20,755 nucleotides of DNA. Source: Candidatus Sungbacteria bacterium RIFCSPLOWO2_01_FULL_47_10. GTDB lineage: Bacteria; Patescibacteriota; Minisyncoccia; Sungbacterales; GWA2-42-14. The notes beneath the pieces were generated by a model. The model made no database searches. It saw nothing but the letters and a program-made list of their open reading frames with translations, and was not told where the DNA came from. This document shows positions 19,730 to 20,755 of the stretch, in pieces. Positions within the stretch are counted from its first letter, which is position 1. The number at the start of each line of letters is the position of its first letter. Made by a program: the position numbers and the translations under genes. The DNA is taken from NCBI GenBank assembly GCA_001820675.1, contig MHQO01000050.1, forward strand, positions 999 through 21,753. Direction: 5' to 3'.

Positions 19730-20755
19730 ATGAAAAAAAATATTGCATTTCTCTCGGTCGCAAGTTTGCTTTTGTTTGCATCAGCAGTCGATGCGAAGCC
19801 GCCAGTCGGCGGAGGTGGCGGAAGTTCACCAACACCCCCGTCAAATCTTTCTGCTATAGCGGTTTCAACGTCACAGATTGATCTGTCTTGGCAAGACAAT
19901 TCAGGAAATGAAACTGGTTTTAAAGTTGAACGAAGCACTGATGGGTTCAGTTTTAATGAGATTGCCGATGTGGGAGAAAATGTTGCCGCATATTCAGATA
20001 CCGGACTCAACGAAAACACGACATATTATTATCGCGTGCGAGCATACAAAATCCAGGGAAACACGAAATATTCCGGATACTCAAACACCGCGAATGCCGC
20101 AACACTTGAAAATCCTCCGGCGGCACCGGATAATTTTGTTGCTACACCAGGAATTGAAATGAGCACTTCTTCGCCACATCGATACATTGATTTGATGTGG
20201 AATGATAATTCAGACAATGAGGACTTGTTTGTTCTGGAAAAGAGCGCGGATGGAACTAATTTTTCTTTTTATCTGTATCTGCCTTCAAATACTACTAATT
20301 ATCGGGATGCGTTTGTCTTGATCAACACTACTTACTATTATCGTATAAAGGCAAGTAATGGCGGTGGTGATTCTGCTTACTCAAATATTGCGAGCGCAAC
20401 GACGTTCGACCTTGAACCCATCGCACCGAGCAGTCTTATTGCAACAGCATATTCATCTTCACAGATTGGTCTGTCTTGGCAGGATAATTCTGATAATGAA
20501 GGCGGTTTTAGGATTGAACGAAGTCCTGATGGTTCGAATTTCACTGAAATAGCGCAAGTCACTGCTAATACAGTTTCGTATTCTGACTCTGGATTAGATG
20601 CAAATACGACATATTACTACCGTGTCTATGCATACAACAATGGCGGGGCTTCCCAATTTTCCAACACCGCGAATGCCACAACACTTGAAAATCTTCCGGC
20701 GGCACCAAGCAACCTTACGGCGGTTCCGGTGTGGTACGGCGCTTCCTCAACAGAC
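19730..20755 (+). CDS. secreted fibronectin type III repeat protein (partial)
   Basis: 342 codons are visible with no stop; the gene runs off the window. A signal peptide is clear (MKKNIAFLSVASLLLFASAVDA), followed by a Gly/Ser/Pro linker (23-37). Then come Fn3 domains at about 37-125, 132-225 and 231-319, and a fourth begins at about 326. Each has the pattern PxNLxA, SWxDNSxNExGF, VERSxDG, TTYYYRVxA and YSNxAxATT. Such domains act in adhesion, surface attachment or as spacers in extracellular enzymes; what follows downstream is not visible. Domains 1 and 3 are close at the DNA level, indicating recent repeat copying. No strong ribosome site; GGGTGG lies about 14 bases before the ATG. Confidence 0.9.
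   Translation, partial: MKKNIAFLSVASLLLFASAVDAKPPVGGGGGSSPTPPSNLSAIAVSTSQIDLSWQDNSGNETGFKVERSTDGFSFNEIADVGENVAAYSDTGLNENTTYYYRVRAYKIQGNTKYSGYSNTANAATLENPPAAPDNFVATPGIEMSTSSPHRYIDLMWNDNSDNEDLFVLEKSADGTNFSFYLYLPSNTTNYRDAFVLINTTYYYRIKASNGGGDSAYSNIASATTFDLEPIAPSSLIATAYSSSQIGLSWQDNSDNEGGFRIERSPDGSNFTEIAQVTANTVSYSDSGLDANTTYYYRVYAYNNGGASQFSNTANATTLENLPAAPSNLTAVPVWYGASSTD

Noticed and set aside
19907..19919. ATGAAACTGGTTT in the Fn3 gene matching the repeat near 18031
   Set aside because: It lies in coding sequence for a conserved Fn3 motif and occurs singly, so chance is likely.
1..20755. CRISPR array or transposase
   Set aside because: I saw no regular repeat-spacer pattern, no Cas-like protein and no transposase or integrase in any frame.

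Overview
The window looks like a piece of a Candidate Phyla Radiation (Patescibacteria, probably Parcubacteria-like) chromosome. This is inferred from family content, not from a search. The genes are short and closely packed, many have no Shine-Dalgarno sequence, and there are many proteins I cannot name. A winged-helix plus nucleotidyltransferase gene pair resembles a family I associate with these genomes. Recognisable genes are rplJ and rplL behind an L10-type RNA leader, rarA, an M48/Ste24-like membrane protease, ccdA with a DipZ-like thioredoxin, yraN, tRNA-Val(GAC) and tRNA-Pro(UGG).

Layout. 1-240: end of an upstream transcript with a terminator. 540-842: a small Cys/His-rich protein. 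0.9-6.8 kb: the most unusual part, nine unrecognised genes in three transcription units. The leftward unit 2861-923 has three genes. The leftward unit 4160-3068 has two genes, and the rightward unit 4338-6763 has four; these two diverge from one 180-bp promoter region. Several products are small membrane proteins with coiled coils. Two of them are paralogues on opposite strands, and nearly all the genes have strong Shine-Dalgarno sequences, unlike the rest of the window. 6.8-8.0 kb: the rplJ-rplL operon. 8.0-8.9 kb: a regulator/nucleotidyltransferase gene split by a frameshift in a lysine-rich linker. 9.0-10.3 kb: rarA, probably leaderless. 10.3-11.0 kb: small unknown genes. 11.3-12.5 kb: the M48 protease (minus strand). 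12.6-13.0 kb: tRNA-Val and a tRNA 3'-end remnant. 13.1-13.9 kb: a conserved-looking unknown enzyme. 14.0-15.9 kb: a ccdA/DipZ-like thiol-redox operon (minus), with a palindromic operator and a leader hairpin. 16.1-17.4 kb: an XRE regulator with a membrane partner, and a membrane-anchored anti-sigma-like protein. 17.6-18.0 kb: yraN. 18.05-18.27 kb: an intact tRNA-Pro set inside what look like the two halves of a second tRNA-Pro. 18.4-18.9 kb: a membrane protein. 18.94-19.73 kb: no substantial gene, but a strong promoter and terminator on the minus strand that bound a candidate 134-nt RNA. 19.73 kb to the end: a secreted fibronectin-type-III-repeat protein, cut by the window edge.

How the parts fit. 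The 0.5-6.8 kb block reads as one co-regulated envelope-associated system: promoters of the same design (TTGACA, 17 bp, TACAnn) overlap TTGAC/GTCAA palindromes, two of which are nearly identical. Its function is unknown and no named system is claimed. CcdA should pass electrons across the membrane to the anchored thioredoxin encoded by the overlapping gene. The best candidates for something undescribed are the 0.5-6.8 kb cluster and the tRNA-within-tRNA arrangement.
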